From positions 1 to 15,306 of the forward strand of contig JBBIIC010000034.1 of NCBI GenBank assembly GCA_037446725.1: 15,306 nucleotides of DNA, given 5' to 3'. The notes under the pieces are model-generated. The model did not search any database. It saw only the letters and a list, made by a program, of their open reading frames with translations, and was not told the DNA's origin. The position numbers were made by a program, and so were the translations under genes. The stretch comes from JBBIIC01 sp037446725. Its GTDB lineage: Bacteria; Actinomycetota; Coriobacteriia; Anaerosomatales; SLCP01. This document shows, piece by piece, positions 7,351-14,995 of this stretch; the first letter of the stretch is position 1, and each line of letters opens with the position of its first letter.

Positions 7351-9630
7351 ATGTCAAGCAGGCGGATGCGGGCGCGGCGGGCGCGGCGCGGCGGAGGCCG
7401 GGTCCTTCTCGCCGTTGCGGCCGCAACGGCGATCGGACTCGTGGCGATGCTCGTCATCGGCGCCGGCGGTGCGTACGCGGTCCTGGGCTCGTGGCTCAAG
7501 GACCTACCCGACTACCAGTCGGACGACGCGTTCGAGGTCGCCCAGACCACCCGGGTCTACTCGGCCGACGGCGTCCTGCTGGCGAGACTCTATCTCGAAA
7601 ACCGGACCGTCGTCCCGATGTCGGCGATCGCGACCGACCTCGTCGATGCCGTGGTGGCGGTCGAAGACGAGCGCTTCTACAGCCACGACGGCATCGACCC
7701 GTACGGCATCGCGCGTGCGGCTGTCAAAGACATCATGGCCGGCTCGGTCGAAGAGGGTGCGTCGACCATCACCCAGCAGTACATCCGCAACACGGTGCTG
7801 CTCGACGAGCGCACCGACATCTCGCTTGCACGCAAGGTGCGCGAGGCGTTCCTCGCGCGGGAACTGGAGAAGCGCAAGAGCAAGCAGGAGATCCTCGAGC
7901 TCTACCTCAATGCCATCTACTTCGGCGAGGGCGCATACGGAGCACAGGCCGCCGCGCAGACCTTCTTCTCGAAGGATGCCAGCGATCTGACGCTTGCCGA
8001 GGCCGCACTGCTGGCGGGCCTACCGCAGCAGCCCAGCCGTCTCTCGCCGTATACGAACCCGGAGGGAGCCGAGCGGCGACGCAACCAGGTGCTTTCGCGC
8101 ATGCTCGCCAACGGCTACATCACTGCTGAAGAGCACGATGAAGCACGGGCGACACCCGTCGAGCTCAAGAGGGCGCCGCAGCCGGCGGACGGCATCTACG
8201 CCGCTCCGTACTTCGTCGCACACGTCAAGAAGCTCCTGCAAGCCGAGTACGATCCCTCGCTCGTCTTCGAGGGAGGCCTCGAGGTCCACACGACCATCGA
8301 CATGAAGATGCAGGCCGCGGCGGAGGAGGCGGTGGCCGACGCACTCGGTGAGCCCGACGATCCGGACGGCGCACTCGTCTCGATCGATCCGCGGGACGGG
8401 TTCATCAAGGCCATGGTCGGGGGCGAGGACTACGCGACCAACAAGTTCAATCTTGCGACCCAGGGCCGCCGGCAGCCGGGATCGAGTTTCAAGACCTTCG
8501 TCCTTGTGGCCGCACTCGAGGCCGGCATGCCCCCATCGCGCTACATAGACTCATCCTCTCCGGCGATGATCCCGGCCACGCCGGTATGGGAGGTCTCCAA
8601 CAGCGAGGGCCGCGGGCGGGGCTACATCACCATGGACTCGGCCACGCGCTCCTCCGTGAACACTGCCTTCGCCCGCCTCATCTGGGAGCTCAACGACGAC
8701 GAGAGCACCGGCGCCCAGAAGGTGTCGGAAGTCGCACGCCGGATGGGCATCACCTCGGATATCCCCGCCTACCCGTCGATCGCCCTGGGCTCGCAGAACG
8801 TCACCCCCCTTGAGATGGCGTCAGCGTACGGCACGCTTGCGACCAACGGTCTGCACGCCGAACCGGTCGCCATCACCAAGGTCGTGGACCGGCACGGCGA
8901 GACCGTGTTCGAGGTCGATCCCGAGCCCGAGCGCGCGCTCGAGCCCGAGATCGCCTACGCGGCGACGACCGTGCTCCGCGGCGTGATAAGCGGCGGCACC
9001 GCACGGCGTGCGGCCATCGGCAGACCGGCAGCGGGAAAGACGGGGACGAGCCAGAACTACCGCGACGCCTGGTTCGTCGGTTACACCCCCGATCTGGTTA
9101 CGTCGGTCTGGGTGGGCTTCTACGAAGAGGAGACGCCCATGCTCAGCGTCCGCGGCCGCCGCGGATTCGGCGGCACGCTCGCGGCGCCTATCTGGGCCGG
9201 GTTCATGAAGGCCGCTCTGGCAGGCCGTCCCGAGCTCGATTTCGAGAAGGCCGAGCAACCCGAGTACACGTTCAAGCAACCCCAGCTCGTCGTCCCGGTT
9301 CCGAACCTCGTGGGTATGACGCTCGCCCAGGCTCGCGCTCTGATGGAGGAGACCGGCCTGGGCCTTGCCGCCACCGAGGTCTATCACGACACGGCGCCTC
9401 CAGGGACCATCATCGCTCAGACCCCCGCTGCTGGCAGCAAGACACGCCCGAACGAGGTTGTCACCGTGCAGATCTCGAAGGGCAAGGATTCTACGCCGCC
9501 GCCACCGCCGCCCACACCCGAGCCCCCTGCACCGAGCGAGCCCACCACCGACACCGGCCCGACCGGCGGGACGAGCGGCGGGACGAGCGGCGGAGACACG
9601 GGGCCGCCGGGACGGACCAACAAACCGTAG
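7351..9630 (+). CDS. Class A penicillin-binding protein with PASTA domain
   Basis: Second bifunctional peptidoglycan synthase, 759 residues, paralogous to the gene at 2104. It has a short basic N-terminus and a membrane anchor at about 17-45. The GT51 domain has catalytic E105 (VEDERFYSHDG), STITQQYIRN and E165 (RKVREA). The transpeptidase has S378-S-F-K381, S435-V-N437 and K563-T-G-T. One PASTA repeat follows (about 647-710), then a Pro-rich and Gly/Thr-rich tail (about 713-759, with GGTSGGTSGG) that is probably disordered and extracellular. It lacks both the 100-residue basic cytoplasmic tail and the PKD domain of its paralogue, and the Cys-containing linker before PASTA. All active-site motifs are intact. 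It is divergent from the U32 gene (95-base gap) and converges with the NIF3-like gene, 40 bases away with no clear terminator. Confidence 0.95.
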   Translation: MSSRRMRARRARRGGGRVLLAVAAATAIGLVAMLVIGAGGAYAVLGSWLKDLPDYQSDDAFEVAQTTRVYSADGVLLARLYLENRTVVPMSAIATDLVDAVVAVEDERFYSHDGIDPYGIARAAVKDIMAGSVEEGASTITQQYIRNTVLLDERTDISLARKVREAFLARELEKRKSKQEILELYLNAIYFGEGAYGAQAAAQTFFSKDASDLTLAEAALLAGLPQQPSRLSPYTNPEGAERRRNQVLSRMLANGYITAEEHDEARATPVELKRAPQPADGIYAAPYFVAHVKKLLQAEYDPSLVFEGGLEVHTTIDMKMQAAAEEAVADALGEPDDPDGALVSIDPRDGFIKAMVGGEDYATNKFNLATQGRRQPGSSFKTFVLVAALEAGMPPSRYIDSSSPAMIPATPVWEVSNSEGRGRGYITMDSATRSSVNTAFARLIWELNDDESTGAQKVSEVARRMGITSDIPAYPSIALGSQNVTPLEMASAYGTLATNGLHAEPVAITKVVDRHGETVFEVDPEPERALEPEIAYAATTVLRGVISGGTARRAAIGRPAAGKTGTSQNYRDAWFVGYTPDLVTSVWVGFYEEETPMLSVRGRRGFGGTLAAPIWAGFMKAALAGRPELDFEKAEQPEYTFKQPQLVVPVPNLVGMTLAQARALMEETGLGLAATEVYHDTAPPGTIIAQTPAAGSKTRPNEVVTVQISKGKDSTPPPPPPTPEPPAPSEPTTDTGPTGGTSGGTSGGDTGPPGRTNKP

Positions 9631-9670
9631 GCGAGGCCCCGCTCCACTCACGCGCTTGCGTTGCCACGCC

Positions 9671-10633
9671 CTAGTCGCGCTTGACGCGCACCATGCCCGA
9701 CGTGCAGTGGACCACGACATCACCGGCGCGCTCGATCTCGTCGAGTACGAGGTTCATGCCGAGCGTGTCCGACGACACGTGGCCGGCGATGATGAGGTTG
9801 AGCTTGAGCTCCTCGGCTCTGGTGCGATGCTCCTCGGAGTAGTGCATGCCGACGAGCGTGCCGACGCCCGCCGCGGAGAGCCTCTCGAGGGCTTCCTTCG
9901 GCCCTTCGGTCCCGCCGGTCATGTCGACGACGATCCGGCCGGGCCGGGCCGTCCTGCGGCCCTGGATGAGCGCGGGCCCGTAGCCCTTGCGAGCTGCATC
10001 GGCGTACTCGGGCACCGTGCGGAGCGCCTTGACGACCTCGTCGAGCGTGGCTGGTGACTCTTCGTCGACGAAGCGCTGCACGAACGCATTGACGCTGTTG
10101 TCCGCCGGGGTGTGACACGACATCATCGCGAGCCCGAGCAGCCGCGCCGCGTCCACCGCCCGGTAGTGGTTGGCCGGCATCACCTTGCGGCGGATCTCCT
10201 GGGCGCGCGGCTCGATGAGCGCATCGGCGGCACCGATGCCCACCCCCTGGGCCGCCCAGAGATCGGCCTGCATATACATCACCTCGTGCAGCCCCGCGTA
10301 ACCGGCGCCCTCGGGGTGGTGCGCGAAGATGAGGTCGACGGGCGCGCCCTTGTCCCGGAGCCGATCAGCGAGCAGGACCTCGCCCACCTCCATGTCGATG
10401 CCGACGAGCAGGCCCCGGACCTTCAAGTCCGGATCGCCGGCCGATATCCGGGTGTCGGCGTAGGGGTTGGTGAGCTTCTCGGTGTCGAAGAACTCCCGCT
10501 CGTCCTCGTCGAGCTTGTCGTAGGCCTTCTTGGCCGCGGCGAGGACCCGGTCGATCTCCGCGCGGTCCCTCGCGTCCTCCGCGATCCCTTTTTCTACGAC
10601 GATCCGATAGAGGTCCTGCAGTCTGATGCTCAC
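9671..10633 (-). CDS. NIF3/DUF34-like dinuclear metal-centre protein
   Basis: 320 residues, resembling the NIF3 family (COG0327, E. coli YbgI), proteins with a two-metal site whose physiological reaction is unsettled. Family ligands can be matched: H105-H106 in FAHHPEG; H174 and D178 in CHTPADNSVN, equivalent to the H-x3-D segment; H285 and D289 in AGHVSSD, where most members have Glu at the last position. An extra N-terminal region of about 70 residues (helical, charged) precedes the core. The GTG start has AGGAG six bases upstream and overlaps the mpg stop by four bases (GTGA), so translation is probably coupled to mpg. This suggests a job linked to DNA damage or nucleotide clean-up, but that is inference. 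An alternative description is the loosely named 'NGG1p interacting factor NIF3'. Confidence 0.72.
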   Translation of the reverse strand: MSIRLQDLYRIVVEKGIAEDARDRAEIDRVLAAAKKAYDKLDEDEREFFDTEKLTNPYADTRISAGDPDLKVRGLLVGIDMEVGEVLLADRLRDKGAPVDLIFAHHPEGAGYAGLHEVMYMQADLWAAQGVGIGAADALIEPRAQEIRRKVMPANHYRAVDAARLLGLAMMSCHTPADNSVNAFVQRFVDEESPATLDEVVKALRTVPEYADAARKGYGPALIQGRRTARPGRIVVDMTGGTEGPKEALERLSAAGVGTLVGMHYSEEHRTRAEELKLNLIIAGHVSSDTLGMNLVLDEIERAGDVVVHCTSGMVRVKRD

Positions 10634-11283
10634 GCCTCGCTCCTGTCTTTCTCCGTCCGTGATGCGCGTACGGGCCCTGTGCGCCCACGCGAAACAAACG
10701 GGCTGTCCTCGATGTAGTAACGGTACTCGTGTTCGTGGCCCCCCGCCAGGCCCACGCGCCCGGACACTGCCACGGAACCGACCGGGAGTGCGGCACCGTA
10801 GACGAATATGCCCGAAGCATTGAGCGGGCAGGCATTGTCCTCGAGATCCACACCGAGTGCCGCGGTGAGCTTCCCGGGTCCGTTCGCGAGTTCACCGAGG
10901 GGCCGTCCCCCGCGCCTCGCAGTCATAGCCGGAACGCCCCACAGAGGCTCGAGCGCACGGACGAGAACGGCGCCCGCGGTCCCTTCCGGCTCGCATACGA
11001 AGTTCAGAAGGTGATGGTTGCCGTACGTGAAGTAGACGTACGTATGGCCGGGCGGCCCGTACATGACGGCGTTGCGCGGTGTGATACCCCTCGTAGCGGC
11101 GTGACTGCCCGCGTCATCCGCACCCAGATACGCCTCGGTCTCAACGATCCGCCCCCCTGTGACAATACCACCCTTATGGGAGACCACACTGCAGCCAAGC
11201 AGAGCCCGCGCGACCGTGCGGGGATCCCGCTCGAAGAACGAGAGCGGAAGGAGGCGGGAGCGGTCTGGGAGCGCCGGTTCCAT
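10630..11283 (-). CDS. mpg: DNA-3-methyladenine glycosylase (Mpg/AAG type)
   Basis: 217 residues, normal for the family. It excises alkylated and deaminated purines such as 3-methyladenine and hypoxanthine, starting base-excision repair. The core motif GGRIVETEAYLG holds the catalytic Glu E50 and Y52. H61 (GSHAA) and Y84 (YVYFTYG) fall at the spacings of human AAG E125, Y127, H136 and Y159. TPRNAVMYGPPGH (67-79), LVRALEP (107-113) and NGPGKLTAALG (134-144) are further family blocks. No Shine-Dalgarno is visible before the ATG. A TACTAT box ends 8 bases upstream, so the mRNA may be leaderless. The stop overlaps the NIF3-like start by four bases, giving a two-gene operon. Confidence 0.95.
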   Translation of the reverse strand: MEPALPDRSRLLPLSFFERDPRTVARALLGCSVVSHKGGIVTGGRIVETEAYLGADDAGSHAATRGITPRNAVMYGPPGHTYVYFTYGNHHLLNFVCEPEGTAGAVLVRALEPLWGVPAMTARRGGRPLGELANGPGKLTAALGVDLEDNACPLNASGIFVYGAALPVGSVAVSGRVGLAGGHEHEYRYYIEDSPFVSRGRTGPVRASRTEKDRSEA

Positions 11284-11290
11284 GGAGTCG

Positions 11291-11319
11291 ATAGTAGCGC
11301 AGGTGAGCGTCTCGCGCAG
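11291..11319 (-). promoter_or_regulatory. Candidate leaderless promoter of mpg
   Basis: On the minus strand TACTAT (11291-11296), a TAnnnT -10 box, ends with 7 bases left before the ATG at 11283, so transcription would begin at or next to the start codon. The -35 position at 17-base spacing is CTGCGC (11314-11319), a weak match. Absence of any SD fits a leaderless mRNA, which is common in Actinobacteria. Confidence 0.45.
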
Positions 11320-11331
11320 GCAGCGTATACT
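11303..11331 (+). promoter_or_regulatory. Candidate promoter of the DUF5658-like gene
   Basis: TATACT (11326-11331), five of six -10 consensus bases, is preceded by GTGAGC (11303-11308) at 17 bases. The transcript would start near 11338 and the SD follows at 11351. It interleaves with the divergent mpg promoter, so the two may compete or share a regulator. Confidence 0.5.
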
Positions 11332-11350
11332 GGCTGAACACGGAGTTCGT

Positions 11351-11358
11351 GAGGAGGG
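11351..11358 (+). promoter_or_regulatory. Ribosome-binding site of the DUF5658-like gene
   Basis: GAGGAGGG ends 3 bases before ATG 11362, with its AGGAGG core about 4-5 bases upstream. It is strong in sequence though slightly close, and fixes the start. Confidence 0.65.
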
Positions 11359-11361
11359 CGC

Positions 11362-11781
11362 ATGAGCGAACGGCGCTGTGACGAAAGGCGGTCCGGAGGC
11401 GTGTCGTTGTGCTGGCCCGAGCGCCGCACGGGTTTCGACCGCCGGCGGAGCTACCCCGTGTCGGGTGCCCTACGCTCGGACGAGCGCTGGTTCGCGCTCG
11501 TGCTGGTGCTCGTGTTCGCTCTCGGTCTGGCGGACTGGGCACTCACCTCTCGGGCATTGGCCTCTCTCAACGCGCACGAGGGAAACCCCTTCATGCGCGC
11601 GGCGTTCGAAGCGGGGCCAGCACAGGCCCTGTTGCTCAAGTTGGCGAGTCTCGGTGTCGTGATCGCCGTCATGTGGTGGCTGCGACGTTATCGGAGCATC
11701 ATCCTGCTTGCCGCGGTCACAGCCGCCTTCCACATCGCGCTCATTACCTACCACCTGGCCGGAGCCACGTTTCTGAGCTGA
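11362..11781 (+). CDS. Small membrane protein, DUF5658-like
   Basis: 139 residues, function unknown. The N-terminal 40 residues are basic and cytoplasmic-looking, with ERR and DRR repeats (DERRSGG, ERRTGFDRRRS). Three hydrophobic segments follow: about 43-64 with an Asp (GLADWALTSRAL), 86-106 and 111-133. D58 in the first segment and the HEGNPFM loop (72-78) match the pattern D..T..AL....EGNP seen in DUF5658 membrane proteins. The R-R-x-G-x-D-R-R style tail is also often seen in that family; both points are from memory, so the family name is tentative. It has its own promoter and RBS, is divergent from mpg and convergent with polX (26-base gap). No catalytic motif is visible. Confidence 0.6.
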   Translation: MSERRCDERRSGGVSLCWPERRTGFDRRRSYPVSGALRSDERWFALVLVLVFALGLADWALTSRALASLNAHEGNPFMRAAFEAGPAQALLLKLASLGVVIAVMWWLRRYRSIILLAAVTAAFHIALITYHLAGATFLS

Positions 11782-11807
11782 GGTGCCCCGGCCGACGCAG
11801 CTCTGGG

Positions 11808-13565
11808 TCAGCCGCGCCCCGAGTTTCGCTTGAACCAGGACCGCGCGGCCTCGAGCGGTTGAGCGTTCAGGCAGCAGTCTGGCGTCACCCAGCCGCGCCG
11901 GGCGGTCGCGACGCCGTAGCGCATGTAGCGAAGATGCTCGGCCCTGTGAGCGTCAGTGCCGATCGCGATCCGCACACCATGTTTGACCGCCATCCTGAGA
12001 TGGGTGTCCCTGAGGTCGAGCCGGTCCGGATAGGCGTTGATCTCCATGATGGTTCCGGTCTTGGCGGCCGCCGCCAGCACCGCCTCCATGTCGAGCGCGA
12101 TAGGGTCCCTCCTCCCGATCACCCTGCCGGTCGGATGGCCGATGATGTCGACGTACGGGTGTTCCATTGCGCGCAGGAGACGCGCCGTCACCTCCCCCGC
12201 CTCGTCGCCCCACCCCGAATGCAGTGAGGCGATGCAGAAGTCGAAGCGCGCCAACACGTCATCGTCGTAGTCGACCGAGCCGTCCGGGCCGATGTTGAGC
12301 TCGACCCCCTTGAGGATGTAGGGCAGCTCACCGCGGCTCTCGTTGAGCTCATCAACCTCCGCCCATTGGGCCTCGAGCTCGGGGACGGTCATCCCGCGGA
12401 CCATGCGCAGGTTCTCGGCATGGTCGGTGACGACGAGATACTCGTAGCCGAGCTCCGCCGCCATCGCCCGGTTCTCCTCGAGTGTCGAGTGCGCATCGGT
12501 GCTCGTGGTGTGCATGTGGAAGTCGCCACGGATATCCGAAAGCTCGACCAGGCGCGGCAGCGTGCCTGCGATCGCTGCTTCGATCTCGCCGGTGTCGTGA
12601 CGTATCTCGGGCGGCGGCGTCTGCGCGAAGCCGAGCAGCGCGTAGACCTCGTCTTCCGTAGCTCCTCCCAGGCGTTCGAGCTCGGCACCGGCGGCGTCGA
12701 CGCGAAACACGCCGTACTCATTCACCTTGAGCCCGCCGCGTTTCGCGATCTCGCGCACGTGGACGTTGTGCTCCTTGCTGCCGGTGAAGTACTGCAGCGC
12801 CGCCCCAGCCTGCTCAGGAGAGACCACACGAACGTCGACCTGGAGTCCTGAGGTGGTGAGCATGCTTGTCTTGGCCTCGCCGCCGCCGATGACACGCGCG
12901 ACCGCCGGCAGCGAGCGCACCGCTTCCTTCGCCGAGGCCGGGTCGTCGGATACGGCGATGATGTCGATGTCGCCGATGGTCTCCTGCATGCGCCGCAGCG
13001 ATCCAGCGGGAGCGGCCCCGGAGATGGCCGGCGCGGCGAGCAGCTCGGCGGTAAGGCGCTCGGCAAGCGTCAGGGCGTCCATCAGCAGCATGCGGCCCCG
13101 GTGTACGAAATAGGACTCGACACCGCGCCGGATGTTGGCGATGGTCTTCTTCCCCATGCCGCCCACGCGCGCGATCTCACCACTGTCGATGGCGTTCAGC
13201 AGCGCATCGACCGTGTCGACGCCGAGCTTGTCGTAGAACTGGCGCGCACGCGTCGGCCCGACTCCCGAGACTTGTGTGAGTTCGACGAGCCCGGCCGGGA
13301 ACTCGGCTTTCGCGGCCTCAAGCTCCGGGAACGTCCCATGATGCAGCATCTCGGCGATGCTCGTCGCGAGCTTCTTGCCCACACCGGGGACCTCGGTGAG
13401 CCGGCCTTCCTCGGCCATGACGGAGAGCTGCTCGGGCCATGCCCGGATGGCGTTCGCCGCCTTGCGATAGGAAAGGAACCGGAACTTGTCCGCGCCGGCG
13501 ATCTCGAGCAGGTCCCCCATCATCTCGAGCTCACGTGCGACCGCGGCGTTGTCGAGCTCGGGCAT
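11808..13565 (-). CDS. polX: DNA polymerase/3'-5' exonuclease PolX (family X with PHP domain)
   Basis: 585 residues, the usual length of bacterial PolX, a repair polymerase that fills short gaps and has a PHP-domain 3'-5' exonuclease and AP-endonuclease activity. An N-terminal helix-hairpin-helix region has VPGVGKKLATSI (59-70) and VSGVGPTRARQF (99-110). The polymerase palm has GSLRRMQETIGDIDI (188-202) with metal-binding D199 and D201, and D244 in QVDVRV. The PHP domain has D348/H350/H352, H382, E422, H449, H477, D538 and H540, which look like a complete metal-binding set. A GGGAG ribosome-binding site lies between the argH stop and the ATG, a gap of 13 bases, so it is the third gene of the argGH transcript as seen here. 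No amino-acid role is expected of it; co-transcription may be incidental. Confidence 0.95.
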   Translation of the reverse strand: MPELDNAAVARELEMMGDLLEIAGADKFRFLSYRKAANAIRAWPEQLSVMAEEGRLTEVPGVGKKLATSIAEMLHHGTFPELEAAKAEFPAGLVELTQVSGVGPTRARQFYDKLGVDTVDALLNAIDSGEIARVGGMGKKTIANIRRGVESYFVHRGRMLLMDALTLAERLTAELLAAPAISGAAPAGSLRRMQETIGDIDIIAVSDDPASAKEAVRSLPAVARVIGGGEAKTSMLTTSGLQVDVRVVSPEQAGAALQYFTGSKEHNVHVREIAKRGGLKVNEYGVFRVDAAGAELERLGGATEDEVYALLGFAQTPPPEIRHDTGEIEAAIAGTLPRLVELSDIRGDFHMHTTSTDAHSTLEENRAMAAELGYEYLVVTDHAENLRMVRGMTVPELEAQWAEVDELNESRGELPYILKGVELNIGPDGSVDYDDDVLARFDFCIASLHSGWGDEAGEVTARLLRAMEHPYVDIIGHPTGRVIGRRDPIALDMEAVLAAAAKTGTIMEINAYPDRLDLRDTHLRMAVKHGVRIAIGTDAHRAEHLRYMRYGVATARRGWVTPDCCLNAQPLEAARSWFKRNSGRG

Positions 13566-13578
13566 GGCGGTCCGCTCC

Positions 13579-14994
13579 CTACTCGGCGACGGCCTCGAGC
13601 CAGGTGGTGTCGGCCTCGAGCACGTCGCGACACCGCTCGAGCTGGGCCGCGACAGCGTCGGCTCCGGTGCCGCCCTCGCTCACGCGCCGGGCGACGACGG
13701 CATCGATGTCGACGGCTCCGGGAGCGCCCGGGCCGAACGCCGGGTCGAACTCGGCGAACTCGCGCGCGGTGAGCTCCTGAAGCGTCCGGCCCTCCCGCTC
13801 GAGCGCGAGCACCAGCCGACCGACGACTTCGTGCGCGTCGCGGAAGGGCATGCCGTTACCGACCAGATGATCGGCCAGGTCGGTCGCGGCCATGAAGCCA
13901 CCGAGCGCGGCGGCGCGCATGCGCGCGGTGTCCACGACCATCGTCGCGAGCATTCCCTCGACCACGACGAGGCAGTCGAGCGTCGTGTCGACCGCGTCGA
14001 ACGCCCCCTGCTTGTCCTCCTGCATGTCCTTGTTGTAGGCAAGCGGGAGACCCTTGAGCACAGTGAGGAGCGCGACGAGGTCGCCGACCACGCGCCCGCT
14101 CTTGCCGCGCGTCAGCTCGGCGAAGTCGGGGTTCTTCTTCTGGGGCATGATGCTCGAGCCCGTCGAGTAGGTATCGTCCATGCGCACGAAACCGAACTCA
14201 TCCGACGACCACAGCACGAGCTCCTCGCACAGTCGCGAGAGGTGGAGCATCGTCATCGTACACGCGTAGACAAGATCGAGCAGGAAGTCGCGATCAGACA
14301 CGCTGTCCATCGAGTTCGCGCTCACCTCGGCAAAGCCGAGGCGGTCAGCCACAAACCCACGGTCGATCGGGAAGGTGGTGCCGGCCAGCGCGGCGCTGCC
14401 GAGCGGCATCACGTCGGCGGCCTCCCATGCGTGCCGAAAGCGCGTTGCGTCGCGCGAGAGCATCCAGAAATACGCAAGCAGGTGGTGAGCCAGCAGTACC
14501 GGCTGGGCGCGCTGGAGGTGCGTGTAGCCAGGCATGACGACGCCTTCGTGCCCGCCGGCGAGGCTCACGACTGTCTCCCGGAGCTTGAGCGTGGCGCCGA
14601 ACAGCTCGGTCGCGCGCCGCTTCGCGTACATTCGCGTGTCGAGCGCGACCTGGTCGTTGCGGCTTCGGGCGGTGTGCAGCCGACCTCCGGCCGGGCCGAT
14701 GCGCTCGGTGAGGGTGCGCTCTATCGCCATGTGGATGTCCTCGTCGGCGATGTCGAACTGCAGCGAGCCGTCCCGGATCTCCCGGTAGATCTGCGAGAGG
14801 CCTGACTCGATGGCATCCGCATCGGCTTCGCTGATGATGGCCTGATTCGCGAGCATGCGGGCGTGCGCGATCGAGCCCTTGATGTCCTCAGCCCACATCC
14901 GTCGGTCGACCGGCAGCGAAGCACCGAACTCGTCGAGGAACCTGCTCGGGGACTTCTCGAACCGCCCGCCCCAGGGCTTCTTCGCGTCTGCCAC
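13579..14994 (-). CDS. argH: Argininosuccinate lyase
   Basis: 471 residues, normal for the family. It splits argininosuccinate into arginine and fumarate, the last step of arginine synthesis, in the cytoplasm as a homotetramer. The start WGGRFEKSPS (8-17), HTARSRNDQVA (107-117), the general acid/base region GYTHLQRAQP (156-165, H159) and the flexible signature loop GSSIMPQKKNPD (279-290, with the catalytic Ser at 280/281) are all present. The GTG start follows the argG stop by one base and has AAGGAAGG inside the end of argG as its ribosome-binding site, which indicates translational coupling. polX follows 13 bases after. Confidence 0.97.
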   Translation of the reverse strand: MADAKKPWGGRFEKSPSRFLDEFGASLPVDRRMWAEDIKGSIAHARMLANQAIISEADADAIESGLSQIYREIRDGSLQFDIADEDIHMAIERTLTERIGPAGGRLHTARSRNDQVALDTRMYAKRRATELFGATLKLRETVVSLAGGHEGVVMPGYTHLQRAQPVLLAHHLLAYFWMLSRDATRFRHAWEAADVMPLGSAALAGTTFPIDRGFVADRLGFAEVSANSMDSVSDRDFLLDLVYACTMTMLHLSRLCEELVLWSSDEFGFVRMDDTYSTGSSIMPQKKNPDFAELTRGKSGRVVGDLVALLTVLKGLPLAYNKDMQEDKQGAFDAVDTTLDCLVVVEGMLATMVVDTARMRAAALGGFMAATDLADHLVGNGMPFRDAHEVVGRLVLALEREGRTLQELTAREFAEFDPAFGPGAPGAVDIDAVVARRVSEGGTGADAVAAQLERCRDVLEADTTWLEAVAE

Positions 14995-14995
14995 G

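Noticed and set aside
7256..7426. Extended N-terminus for the U32 protein (57 more residues)
   Set aside because: It would overlap the start of the divergent PBP gene and its RBS. The extra sequence is unlike the family, whose homology begins right after the ATG at 7255.
9631..9670. Terminator between the second PBP and the NIF3-like gene
   Set aside because: Only short, weak GC inverted repeats and no T-run on either strand.
11775..11803. GAGCTG/CAGCTC inverted repeat between the DUF5658-like gene and polX as a terminator
   Set aside because: A 6-bp stem with a 17-base loop and no T-run on either strand.
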